Source: Psoroptes ovis (taxonomy: Eukaryota > Arthropoda > Arachnida > Sarcoptiformes > Psoroptidae). From it: DNA of 64,000 nucleotides. The notes under the pieces are model-generated. The model did not search any database. It was not told the DNA's origin and saw only the letters and a list, made by a program, of their open reading frames with translations. Within the stretch, counting starts at the first letter, position 1, and the number at the start of each line of letters is the position of its first letter. Where the stretch lies: assembly GCA_002943765.1 (NCBI GenBank), contig PQWQ01000009.1:1054001-1118000 (forward strand). Reading direction: 5' to 3'. Both the position numbers and the translations under genes were made by a program. Of the stretch, positions 1 through 11,897 are shown piece by piece.

Positions 1-534
1 TTAGTGTGTCTGTTCTGTTTTTACATTGATGCTGTTGCTGCTTCTGAAGCATAATCTTATGAACCCTGACAAATTTGAAATAAAGTTAAAATTTCCAAAG
101 AAAATGAGATTAAAATTTTTCTTGTTTTTTGTTCTATTTCGCGGTCCCAAAGAGTTTTCCAATAATAACAATCGCTTCCATTAAAGTCTTTAGTTTTTTC
201 GCTTTTTGCTTGACTTTAAATAATTGATTCAAAAAATTGAATCAATTTGCCAATTCGTGTTCAATTTTGGGCCAATATTGATAACATAAATAATTGTCGA
301 CTTTGAAGAGAGAAAGGGTTGAATATTTTGGAAAAAATGATGATGATACAATATTTTTTGTTTGTTTGTCCTGTCCTGTCCCAGTACATCCATTGTTTGT
401 TTTTATTAATTATGAACTATTTGAATGAATGTTTTTAGTAGGTTATTGTTTCTGTCAAAATCAATGAAGAATGTATTATTATTATTAATCAATTATTTTT
501 ATCGATTCAATAATGCTAATAGAATGCACCGAAA

Positions 535-557
535 TAATTAATTAATTAATTAATTAA
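535..557. repeat. (TTAA)n simple repeat
   Basis: About six repeats of the self-complementary unit ATTA/TTAA. Confidence 0.7.
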
Positions 558-2258
558 AAGACATAATTAACCTTTTGGTGTGCTATATAATAATACTCAT
601 ATGATTATCGATAATTTGCATCATCTGCTGCAAATTAGTTCTTTGTAGCCGATTATTCATTGTTCAGAATCAATTTTTCATTATTTGATTTGCCATATTC
701 ATTCAATATATTCATTTATTAAATGAAATGAATGAAATGTTAAGGTCTATTCAAATATCAATACGTGTATGAGGTGAGTGTTTGTGTCGCACATTGAATC
801 AATGAATTGTTTAAAGCTATAATTTTGCCAGATCATAAATAAAACAAATAAAAAAGTGAATGAAAGAATGATTTATTTATTCGTCGAATTTTTTTCCATG
901 TTTTATTTTGAATCATATCAATGTGTTTCGTTGTTTTTTGTTTTTTTCTTGTTTCTATCGGTATTTATAGATGCTTTTCCATTCATAAATGAGTATTTAT
1001 TGCATCAAATAATAATAAATAAAAATATTCGAAACATATTTAACATGTAAATCCTATTATATTTATGCGTATTTGAATATATTTAAATTCATCATTTCTC
1101 GTTTAACAAATACTGAAAAAAAACAACAACAAAAAAACATTAAAATCATATTATCAATGTCGTCGAATATTGCTGATCCTAATATATTTCCATATTCAAT
1201 TCCTGTTGTTTTCACTGGTGAAACTTTAATTTTCATTCGACCAGTGTGGTACCATACATTGCAATGGACCAACCAATAGCAATGAATGGTTGATCTATGT
1301 TTGATCACCACCATTTCCTCTTGGCTTATGATCTTATTATCATTTGTTGTTGTTTCTGATCGTTGTTTTGTAACTTTTTTTTCTGTTTATTTTGATTTAT
1401 ATTGGCCCGTACAGTGATCACTATTTGATTGATCGATTGATTTCAAAAATATATACGAAAAATTATTTGCAATTATTTTTTGTGCTATCGATGTTGCTCT
1501 ATATCGATGATCGATCTAAATTTATTTGCGATTCATTCTCTAAACTTTCATGTTTTCCATGATTTTTCAAAACATGTAAATCAATTGAATATCTTTGCCT
1601 AATATATGCTGCAGGATTAAAATGAATTTCATTGAGAAATTCCAATACGAATTCAAAATTGAATCAAAATATCAAATTATTATTAAACTTCACAAAGAAT
1701 TCACATATGGTTTATACACACTATCGAATCGTATTCAAATTAAATCATTCATGTTACAAATGATTTATAAAAGTTGATTTATATAAAACTTTTTTATTTC
1801 TTAAAGAATTCTTCAAGAATTTAAAAATTTTGATCTTGTTTTGTTATACTCGAAATTCTTGAATTTATTCAAATGTAAATTATTTTTTTCTTCCAATTCA
1901 TTCATTCATTCATTCATTAATTTATTCATTCATTCATTTATTTCTTTGAAAAAAGAATTTTTCAACAAACGATAGTTTCAATATTTGTTTGCAGTGCATA
2001 ATGATGCATTCATTATTGCATATATCGCCAAAATGAATTTAATTGATCGATCATTATTATTGTTATTATAATTATTATTATTATTCTAATATTATATCAA
2101 CAGATTTATGCTTCATTTAAGATTTTTCATTTTTTTTGAAATTTTCTTTGAAATAATAATAACAATTTCTTGTTTAATTGTTCAAAAAAAATCAAATATT
2201 TCAAAGAATTTTGATTATATTTCATTCATTTTTTGTGTTTGAATTATAAGAAAAATAA

Positions 2259-2339
2259 TAGACCGTCCGAAAAGTTCATTCCGATCAATCAATAGAGTTG
2301 CTCATGAAAATGGGCCAGAACTTTTCGGACAACCCAATA
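2259..2339 (+). mobile_element. Mariner-type mini-element, type B, copy 1
   Basis: The left end is degenerate (GACCGTCCGAAAAGTTC) and the right end is canonical (GAACTTTTCGGACAACCC). The core has the type B order CATTCCG...CAATAGAGTTGCTCATGAAAA...GGCCA, so the two arms differ inside the outer 20 bp. It is about 80 bp long, has no coding capacity, and is flanked by TA-rich sequence. The decayed left end suggests an older copy. Confidence 0.85.
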
Positions 2340-2380
2340 TATACGACAATCATTTTTACTAGCTAGTCATGCATGTGTTT

Positions 2381-2398
2381 GTGTGTGTGTGTGTGTGT
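2381..2398. repeat. (GT)9 microsatellite
   Basis: Nine uninterrupted GT units, followed by GTATGTATG. Confidence 0.85.
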
Positions 2399-5376
2399 AT
2401 GTATGTTTACATTATCTTTTGAAATATTTATATTTTTAAGAGAAAAAGAGAGAGAAGATAATGTTCATTGGTAGTGATGATCATGATTATTGAACCAGAC
2501 TGAATTCTTTTGATTTGTATCCATGTTTCAAAAATTCCATGTTATTTCAACCTAGAATTTCAAATGTTTGAATAATTTTTTTTTTGGCCCTTTTGATGAT
2601 GATTTTCATGATTGAAAATTGATCAATGAAAGAAAAAAATCTAATTAATTTTTCGAATTGATCAAACATTATGAAAGATGATGTGTTCCTGCTGCTGTTA
2701 TTAATAATGTAATAATATTTCCCAAAAAGTAAAGAAATTCAAGTTCAATTTCTTTTTGCACTGAATGATATTTGATCATTTTCAAAAATTCAATTTGTTT
2801 CTGTGATCAAGAAAATGTGATTTCCTAATTTCAAAGAAAAATAACTTTTGATCCATTCATTCATTTGTTTTCGCTTAATTTCCTGTTTGATTGATTGATT
2901 CCTATTCTTCTTTTGTCAATTTGATCAAATATCAAACTATAGTTTCTTTCATTTTTTTCAATTTTTCCAAATGCAGAACTCATACAAATGTCGCATACAA
3001 ATTCAATGATAACTCGGCTTGTTTTTTCTCCTTTTTCATTAATTTTAATTGAAATTCTTCAGGTAAACTCACACAGAAAGAGTTTTTGAATCGATATTTA
3101 AAAAAGCCCAAAAATAGTCATAAATTGAATTTTAATTTGAAAAAATTTCAATTTAATTGTACGTTTATAGTCAAAATTTATCGTCAATTCAGGCCGATAA
3201 TACAACTGTACCTGAAATATTTTAATTTCTCATGATAAATAATGATTTTTATAGCCCCAGACTTACATGAATTGAAAACAATATTGACAGAATTTATTGA
3301 TTATATTGACGGAAAAAATGTTAATGTTATGCAACTTCGTTGAACCAACTAACTAAATAATAATCGATTTATTTCGTGTATTTATAAATTTATTAATATT
3401 TATTCAATATTTGTTTCGGGCCTTTTGTGAATTGAATGAATATCGGAAATATTTTTTTTTTTGTTGTTTTCTATTAATATTAATGATTCAAATAATGAAT
3501 TTTAATGAATGATAATAAAATAATGAATCACTTGATAATAGAAATATTTTCATTATCATTCATTAATGATATAATATATTTTGCATTAATTTTTGACATG
3601 CAAACATTAGTCGTAATTTAATGGTTGAAAGTTTTATGGTTTAACCCCCGTAGGCGACAGTCTATCACGTGATAAACTTTTTTTTTCTAAATGAAAATCA
3701 TCACGAAATGATTGAAAAGGTATTGAAAATATAGACACTTTGAATTTTACTAGGGTTGTCATGGCCAAGAAAATGACCCCTTTTCATTGATTTTAAATTC
3801 ATCACATAAATGTCAATGATAATTTTTCAAATAATTGACAAAGATGAAGAATTTTAAGGATTTGAAAATTGATCATTCCTTTATTCTTCGGTATTTTTTT
3901 AAGTATTTTATTTTGTTCATTTTTCATTTTCATCATTTTCATCATCTTCAAAATTTAATAATGAAAATAATGACGGTGATAATCTTTCACCAAAACAAAA
4001 AAAAATACTAATAGAAATATGTATAGCCTTAAGCACTAATTTCATTTCCTATCCACTTTTCTATGATGTTGATGTTGATGATGATGAATATGAATGTTGT
4101 GAATTCAATGAATGACATGAAATTATTAATGGAATTTTTTGTCGTTCAATTTCGTTTCATTGAATTTCGTTTATTATTGTTTCATATTTCACTCGACTAT
4201 AAGTCTATGTATTTTCATTTCATTTTTCTCAATTTTTACTCAATTTTCTAATGTGATTAATTGTATTTCAAGCAAAAAAAAAAAAATGAAACGAGAAAAA
4301 TGTTTCCATTTTTCACTTCATTTCATTCGATTCATTTGTGTTATTGTTATTAGATTTTTATGATTTGAAAAATAATTAAATTCTTCGAAATAACAATGAA
4401 ACATTTGAAAGAAATATCAAAATGAATGAATGAAAATTTAATAATTTTCAAATTATCAAATGATTATCGAGGAAATTTTCTGAGAATTTTCTTGAAAATC
4501 AATTTTGGAGAGAAAAATGTCGAAAATCAAAATCGATGAAATGATTTGTTTTCAAATGTAGCAATAGGCAAATATTAATCAAAGAATTATGAAAATTCGT
4601 TATGAGAATTTCGAAAGAATAAAAGTGTCCATTTACTCTGAATTCTTTGAGATTCAATTTGATCAAATTCAATTCTTTGAATTCTATTATTCGTGTACTT
4701 GTTTTGACTCTTTTCTTACTTAATTCATAAATATTGTAGAATAGTTTTGTGTGTATGAAGTGTAAATAAAGAATTGAAATCCAATAAGTTTATAAATACT
4801 TTCTGATACAATGATTTTCACAATGTGATTGGCTACAAATTATTCTATCAAATCATTTATTAAATGTCTTAACAAAAATAGAAAATAATTTCTTAGTGAA
4901 ATACTTGAATTTTCCTAAAAAAACAAAACTATTTCGATTCGTTTCTTAATAATTTTTCAATTATTTCAATCATTTCATTTTTCACTGTTGAATTCGTATG
5001 AAAATATTTCATACTTTGTCAATCGTGAAATCTTTGATGTGCAATAGAAAATACGAAATTTTTCACTTGAAAATTCATTCAATTGCAACATTTTACGTCA
5101 AAATTTTTTTTTTCGATTCGTTTGATACATCACAATGATTTACACAACAGAGTGAAAAGCAAATTATTATTCCGTGTACACTATGGCTTATTCTGTGAAG
5201 AATTTTCAAAAATTTTTCATGAAAATCATCATTTTTCAATGAATGAATGATTTTTTGAATTTTTTTTTCGAAAAAAATTTAAATCAAGTGGAACTTCAAT
5301 AATTCCACACACACACACACATATACGTAATGCCATAAGATTTTCATTCGATTATGTCAAACACTTGTGAAAAATA

Positions 5377-5457
5377 TTAGGTTGTCCGAAAAGTTTTCGC
5401 CGATTTTCTCCTGAATTCTTTACGATACAATCGGCAAAAACTTTTCGGACAACCTAA
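5377..5457 (-). mobile_element. Mariner-type mini-element, type A, copy 2
   Basis: An 81-bp element with perfect 19-bp outer ends: TTAGGTTGTCCGAAAAGTT and its exact reverse complement. TA duplications flank it at 5375-5376 and 5458-5459. Pairing continues inward through CGCCGATT/AATCGGC with few mismatches around a centre of about 20 bp. This is one of the best preserved copies. Confidence 0.92.
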
Positions 5458-6272
5458 TATATCAAACATAACAATAATAATAAACGACCAGCCAACCACA
5501 GAACCCATTGAATGAATGAATGATGACAGTAAATTGGAAAAAGTGTTTCGGTGTGAAATTTTGACAATTTTTCGTTTCTTTGAAAAATTATTATTTTCCA
5601 ATTGAAAATGTGTGGAAAATGAATGAGTGGAAAATGTGTGTGTGGAAATTTCTATGAAAAAATTTGAAAATTTTTTTTCCGATTCTTCTTAAATTTCTTA
5701 AATTCGCACATGAAATGAATATGAAATGCTTGTATCATCATCATCATCATCTCTCTCGCAATGGTTACAGCATGTATTTGACATGATTCAATTAAATTCA
5801 ATTTTTTTTGAAATTTTTGACGATTCAATTTTTCTTATATTTTTTAAATAAGAATTTTTTTTTGAAATTTAAAATTAATTTAAATGTAAATTTTTGAAAA
5901 ATTTCAAAAATTTGATAATCGAAATTATTCAATGTTTAACTCGTGGCAATTTTTCGAATGTTTTTGTTTCAATTCGATGAAAATTTGGACAATTAATTTT
6001 CAATTGATTATTCAAAATGTCATTTACATGAATACGAACTAAATTTTGAATCCATTTATTTGTTTCAAATGAAAATTCATATTTGTTTCATTTCATTGTC
6101 TTTGAAGAAATTGAATGAATTGTTCGATTTTTTCCCATTTTTTCTCCGTTTTTTCTCGATAAAATACGCCAAATTTCATCACTATCACAAAGGTCCACAT
6201 ATGACTTGAATCATTTCGAATAATAATTGTTGAAATATAATTCTCAAAATGTGAATGTATTCCATTTATATA

Positions 6273-6352
6273 TTAGGTTGTCCCATAAGTTCTTGCCGTT
6301 TTTCAAATGAAAAAAAATCTAAAAAACGGCAAGAACTTATGGGACAACCCAA
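6273..6352. mobile_element. Mariner-type mini-element, type A variant, copy 3
   Basis: An 80-bp near-perfect palindrome with TA duplications at 6271-6272 and 6353-6354. Both arms carry the same variant sequence, TCCCATAAGTTCTTGCCG and its complement, instead of the TCCGAAAAGTT of other copies. The stem is about 31 bp around an A-rich centre. The sequence resembles textbook mariner terminal repeats more closely than its relatives do. Confidence 0.92.
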
Positions 6353-7060
6353 TATATCTCAATTTTGCTCAATAGAAAATTTCTTGTTTTTGACATTTTA
6401 TTCGTTATTTGATTTTCCAAATGACTTCATTTGCAAATTAGATTTTCGTGGAATCGACCAAAGAAAATGTGAATCAATGTGAATGTGAATGAATTAATGT
6501 GTGTGTAGAATGTGATTTTTATCCATTAAAAATGAAAATTATTATTTGACCAAAGAAAATATGTGAAGAATCAAAGAAATAAAAATGGATTTTGTCCATT
6601 AATTTTCAATGCGAATGCAATTCAACCAAAAAAAATAATAATCATTTTCTCCCCATTAATAATAATGATTTGTATTTGAATACGAATAAGAAATTAATGA
6701 AAATAAAATTTTTGTTTCTGTTTAATTCTTTTTACAGATTGGAGCTTTTCGAAATCAAATATCATATGGTGCTATGTGTGCATTGATCATATACAATATA
6801 ATGATAATTTACAACCATTTCTCAGTGTTGAAAAATTTATGGTTGATTTTATTTGACAGTAATCAACGATTAATTAATTACGATTCGGGTTTAATTAATT
6901 TTAATTAATGAAATATAAAAAAAATTACATCACCGAAATTCCCTTGAAATTTGTGCTAAAAATATTGATAATAATAATTGAAATTTTTGAAATTGAATTT
7001 TACATAAACCAGAATATATTTCTATTTATTTGTGTGTAAAAAATATTTTTTTATTTTTGA

Positions 7061-7479
7061 ATGACAATAATCAATAAATCATTGAAAATGATGACCAGTA
7101 TTGAAGAAGAGATTATTATTAATAATGAACACAGTGAAAAAAATCGTCACAATCATCATCATAATCGTCATGATAATAAAAAAGATAATAATGATCAAGA
7201 TGGTGATGATGATGATGATGATGAAGAAGATGATGATGATGAATTAGATGATTTAGAAACGGAAAAAGAACGAATGAAACAATATCAACATCAACATCAA
7301 CGTAGTTCATCACCAACAACAACAACAACATCGACAAATCCAATCATGTTAATCGGTAATCAATTGCTTAGCATACAACAACGTCATATGGCTAAAGGTG
7401 AACATCGTACGCTAGCACAACAAGCATTATTGAATCGTGCATTACGAAATCGACGACATACATTGGCCAATGTTAATCG
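7061..7479 (+). CDS. dnc: Alternative first coding exon 1, probable PDE4/dunce N-terminus
   Basis: The exon encodes 139 complete codons plus two bases. An in-frame TGA directly precedes the ATG, so this is an initiating exon and not an internal one; Met10 or Met11 are alternative starts. In order it has a His/Asn-rich stretch (residues about 28-40), a long Asp/Glu tract (about 47-64), a Gln/His segment, a Thr run (about 86-90), and a basic, more complex tail (about 105-139) ending RNRRHTLANVN. The tail recalls the RRFTVAHTC segment of mammalian PDE4D5-type N-termini, which lies just before the shared UCR1 region; RRHT is also a PKA-type phosphorylation motif. The frame ends at a strong donor in phase 2, as in the exons at 24199 and 50160. 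Variable N-termini in this family direct localisation and partner binding, so the exon probably defines one isoform. The family call rests on a short motif and the shared splice phase. Confidence 0.6.
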
Positions 7480-7485
7480 GTAAGT
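7480..7485 (+). other. Splice donor of exon 1 (GTAAGT)
   Basis: AATCG followed by GTAAGT matches the eukaryotic donor consensus. The open frame would hit TAA immediately if it were not spliced. The intron interrupts the codon after its second base (phase 2). Confidence 0.75.
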
Positions 7486-9221
7486 AGAACCTTTTTTTTC
7501 TTTTTTTAAAATTTGAATTTCTGTCGAATCAATTATTATCAAACTCTTTGATGTATTGATTTGATATTTTTAATTAATTAATTAAAAATTTTAATGAATT
7601 GCATTTTCGGTATATCATTTCAAATCTCTAAGGATATACCCGATTGAAAATCATATCTATTGATTTTAATTGAATTCTTTTGATTTCGAAAATTCCAAAA
7701 CTCTTGCATTTCAATCGAAATAATTTGAATTCTTCAAAATTTAAAATGCAAAAAATATATTAATTTATTTTATCAATTGTCAAAAATTGATTTTAAAAAG
7801 GTATTATTGATCTTCTTAATATTGATTTATAGCGAGACTATAGAATATATTCATCGCTAATAAATGATCTAGCTTAAGGATTTATGAGTATTTCAAATAT
7901 ATTCCTAATATATTCCTCTTTTATTTGAATGAAAATGATTCCTTTCATTCATTTTCATTTATTTCATTCAATAATCTCTCGATAAGCACTGAAAAATATT
8001 CAGAAAAAAATCCAAAGAAATGAAATTCAAATTTCAAAATTAAACTTGAAATTCAAAGTTGAATTTTCAAAGAAAACTTTCAATACAATGAAATAATATT
8101 TGAAATTTTTCAAATATTTTTCTTCTTGAAAAAATTTGAAAATAAAACTTTCAATTGATTATTATTATTATTTCAATTGATTATTATCATTCATAAATCC
8201 GAGAATATCTTGAATTCTTATTTTGTTATTCAATATCTTCGATTGAATAATTTTCACAAAGAATATATTATTCTTCTGAATATTATTCTTGATCAGAATT
8301 GAATGAAATTTAATATTTATTTATTTATTTATTTTTTTTGTGAGGCCTAACTTGACTCGATTCTTAACTTAATTCTTAACTCTGATAAATGAAATTCTTC
8401 TTTTGGCTTTGCTTATACATTGGCTATGTAAATAGCAATAATTTTGTATTTACAAAACATGTTTTGGCGTGAAATATTATTATTATTATGTGTGTGTGTG
8501 TATGTGATTTGCCTCAAAGACGTTCAAAGATTTTATTTAATATTAAAGAAATTGAATGAAAATCATGTACACAAAATTGACCAAATTCATCATGGGTATT
8601 CACTGTGGGTAATATATGATGTGTTTATTGCTTCAGACAAAATGAATAAATTTTGATTCAGTTCAATTTCACAATTTTTTTCTTTGATTATTTTTCTTCA
8701 TTATTCCATCAACAGCAACAACAACAACGACAGCTCAAATTTCAATCAAATTTGAGTGAATGAATTTATTCATTTTTATTTTTTATTTTTTTTTTTGTGA
8801 AGAAAAAAATTCAATTCGATTAACTTTGATATAACTGATAATATTCAGATAACAAACACCATTCATCGTATAGTCTTGAAGAAGTGAAAAATCCAAGGGT
8901 CCTTGATGCCTTATTATTATTTTGATGGATTGAATTTGTACCAAAAAAAAAATGGCTTCGGATAATAAAATTATCCAATTTTTTTTGTTTTGTTTTTTAA
9001 TTTACTGACTAGTAAAGTCCAATACTGGGAGATAATATTTACTATATGAGTGAATGTCTGCTATTCATCGTTTGTTTGTTTGTTTGTTTCTGTTTTTTGT
9101 TTTCGTTTTGTTGTTTAATCAAATAATAATTTTTTCTGTGTATAATTTCATCTTTGTGTGTGTGTTTTAATGTGTATTTTGATGTGTATTTTCTCTGTGT
9201 ATTTTCACTGTGTAAAATATA

Positions 9222-9316
9222 AAATAAATAAATAAATAAACAAATGAATGAATGAATGAATGAATGCTTGGATGAATAAATATGTGTGTTTGTTGTGTGT
9301 GTGTGTGTGTGTGTGT
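9222..9316. repeat. Compound microsatellite (AAAT)n-(AATG)6-(GT)11
   Basis: AAAT units at 9222-9240, six AATG units at 9243-9266 and eleven GT units at 9295-9316, separated by short degenerate spacers. It lies just upstream of the mini-element at 9382. Confidence 0.85.
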
Positions 9317-9381
9317 TTGAAGGAGAAACAACAAATAAAAACAAACTGGTAAAAATTACTGGTGAAAATACCAACAAAATA

Positions 9382-9463
9382 TCAAGTTGTCCGCAAAGTT
9401 TTTGGCCGGTTATATCTTCGAAAAATCATTTGAAAATCGGCAAGAACTTTTCGGACAACCCAT
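9382..9463 (+). mobile_element. Mariner-type mini-element, type A, copy 4
   Basis: The left end reads CAAGTTGTCCGCAAAGTTTTTG and the right end CAAGAACTTTTCGGACAACCC, with a GGTTATATC...AAAATCATT core shared with copies at 11818 and 59272. The left end is degenerate and the right is followed by a TATA-rich flank. Confidence 0.88.
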
Positions 9464-11159
9464 ATACAAACCATATACAACCAAACAAACAAAAAAAAAA
9501 CCTATCAAAATATATTAATGTTTTAATGTATTTTAATGTAATTTTTTATTATTATTATCATTATCATTATTATTATATGTTATATCATAATTATTATTCA
9601 CATATTTCTGCTGCTTTCACTGCTGCTGTTCTGTTTGTTATTCGTAGATATTTATCCATTTATTTGTATTTATTTTCATTGAATCTAATGTTCTGCCTGT
9701 TGTAATTTTCATTTTTGAAAATTTGTATCTGTTCGTTTCGTTTCGTATCTGTTTGTATGGCTATTTGTTTGTTTATTTATTTTATTTATTTCGGTTATCT
9801 GTTTGATGGTCGTTTGTTTGTTTGTTTATTTAATTCATTTATTTTCATATCAAGCAATTTATTATTTTATTCTACGGTGATATCCATTTTTTTTCAATAT
9901 TTCGCTGCTGCTGATGTAATTTCCATCATATTTTTTCCATTTATTTTAATATTTTTATGCCTTCCGAATTATGAATTTTGTATTTTTATTTTTTATTTTT
10001 GCAAATATTCATCCATTTTGAATTTAAATGAATGAATCAACTCAAAAACATCTGATTTTGATTTTAAATGAAACCCGACCATTGAAAATGGTCTCATTAA
10101 TTCATGATTTTCGCTGATGTTGCTGTTTGTTTGTTTGTTTTGTATGTTTCTGATTAAACCCTTTTGTTTCAAACTTGATTCACATTTTCTCCAACTAATT
10201 TTCCGTTGTCCTGGAATTTCGGTGAAATTTTCGTATGATTTGTGATTGAATTCAATTGAATTTGATTTGAATTTCGTGCGTGTATTCATTGTTTCATTCA
10301 TTGGTTCGTGTGTATGATTGAAAATACATTTTTTTCGGTTTGAAATAATTTTTAAAATTTTTTATTCGATGATTTTCAATGGTTTCAAGCATTTTCAATG
10401 GCCAAAATTCGACTGAAGCCATAATTCTTTGATCATTTCAAATGATAATTCTAGTATCATGTGATTTGCAATGGAATTCATTGATTCATTTGAAAACTTG
10501 TTCGAAATTGTGCCCAAGCGAATTTTTCAAGCTTAAATTCATACAAATTCGAGTTATCTGTGTGTATTCGAAAAGCTCAAAATCGATGCACATTAATCAA
10601 TGATATAACTTTGATGTATCAATTTTTTTTTTTTTTTTTTTGGTTCCTTTTTCAGAAAAAAATTGATCAAAGTTTTTCAACAAAAAAGAAAAATTCAATA
10701 AATTATATCATAACAGCTTTGAACACTTTTGTACAATCATTGAATCCACGCGACAAAATTCATTGATTTTCTTTGGTTGAAAAAAAAAAAATGATTCCCA
10801 TTTTGAGCTGCTTGGACTGTCAATTGTGAACAACTTTTTTATGGGTCTTGAAAACTCTCAACTTTTGATGCTTCTTGCTTTTTTTAAAAATACTTTGGGC
10901 TATTTTATTGGTTGAAAAATGATTTTTTTTTCCTAAACTAACAATCAATGGACAACGATATCTCTTCGTATAAATAGATAAAACACACACCCATAAATAT
11001 TTTTGAAATGTTGTTGATTGGCAAATCGTAACAAATTCTAACTGACAAACGAACGAACGAATGATTGTTTGTCCATTTTCCTGTGCTTCATGATGATGAG
11101 TGTTGTGTTTAAAATTGTTTGTTTGTTTGGTTCATTTATTTTATTTTTCCGTTGAAAAA

Positions 11160-11384
11160 ATGAGATCAATCATTATTAAGATCATTGTACATCGCACCAG
11201 TGATGGTACACATTACGATCAATACTATAAGAGGCTTGAGATTCGTCAAAAAAAATATTCCAATTCAAAATATGTCAAGAAATTAACAAAATTTTTTCAT
11301 GATGAAAAAAATGAAAATTCGTCGGTGTTGTATGGAGCTTTGTTTGGCTTATTATTGCTGGTGTTTTGGACGATATTTCATTGA
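11160..11384 (+). CDS. Possible small open frame with C-terminal membrane segment
   Basis: A 74-codon frame with an AAAATG start context; an in-frame ATG at 11100 would add 20 mostly hydrophobic residues. The amino-acid mix is less skewed than in surrounding random frames. A basic and polar N-terminal two thirds (about residues 1-50) is followed by a hydrophobic C-terminal stretch (about 54-73, LYGALFGLLLLVFWTIF) that would fit a tail-anchored membrane protein. I recognise no family. It lies alone inside the presumed intron with no visible splice structure, so chance is the main alternative. Confidence 0.15.
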   Translation: MRSIIIKIIVHRTSDGTHYDQYYKRLEIRQKKYSNSKYVKKLTKFFHDEKNENSSVLYGALFGLLLLVFWTIFH

Positions 11385-11817
11385 TTTTCAATGGTGAATT
11401 TTCAATCGAGAATTTTCTCTGAATTTTCAACACTAAAATCTTCCAAAATATCGATTATATACAAGGGCCATTGAATTTAACTGTGTGTGTGTGTTGAAAT
11501 ATTGGATTTCAACACTGGAAATCTAAAATCGAATCAAATAAAAAGTTTACTCTTCATCCATTTTATTTGAATTTATTTATTTACGTATTTATTATGATCA
11601 ATAATAATAATAATAATGATGATGCATTCATGTGATTGATTTTATTATATTTTGTTTTGGTCATTTGACTCTTTTTTTCCAAATTTTGATCAACATTCTT
11701 TATCGATTATTATATCTATGTGTGTGTATTACTGTGATTATTGAAGCATTTTTTCCAAATGTCTAATTTACATAATTCTTGGCTATCGATCTGATATTAT
11801 TATTATCGTCGTTATTA

Positions 11818-11897
11818 TTAAGTTGTCCGTAAAGTTTTTGACGGTTATATCGTAGAAAATCATTGGAAAATTGGCGAGAACTTTTCGGACAAGCTAA
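11818..11897 (+). mobile_element. Mariner-type mini-element, type A, copy 5
   Basis: An 80-bp element with TA duplications at 11816-11817 and 11898-11899. The ends are TTAAGTTGTCCGTAAAG and CTTTTCGGACAAGCTAA. The core GGTTATATCGTAGAAAATCA is the typical type A spacer. Confidence 0.92.

Larger units (their letters stand above)
1..7060. other. Non-coding AT-rich region upstream of first exon
   Basis: I see no convincing coding exon on either strand. Open frames here are short, rich in Phe, Ile, Tyr and Asn, and have no domain-like composition. The region holds three mariner-type mini-elements (2259, 5377, 6273), a (TTAA) run near 535-557, an ATTC repeat near 1901-1916, a (GT)9 tract at 2381 and a 12-bp palindrome centred on CACGTG at 3663-3674. 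It may contain the promoter and 5' UTR of the exon at 7061 or introns of a longer isoform, but no core promoter can be placed with confidence. Confidence 0.6.

Noticed and set aside
7119..7343. Antisense frame rich in His and Asp opposite exon 1
   Set aside because: It is the mirror of the GAT/CAT repeats that encode the acidic tract of exon 1.
9286..9705. 139-codon open frame on the + strand
   Set aside because: It is composed of GT repeat, the mini-element at 9382 and T-rich DNA (Tyr/His/Phe runs).
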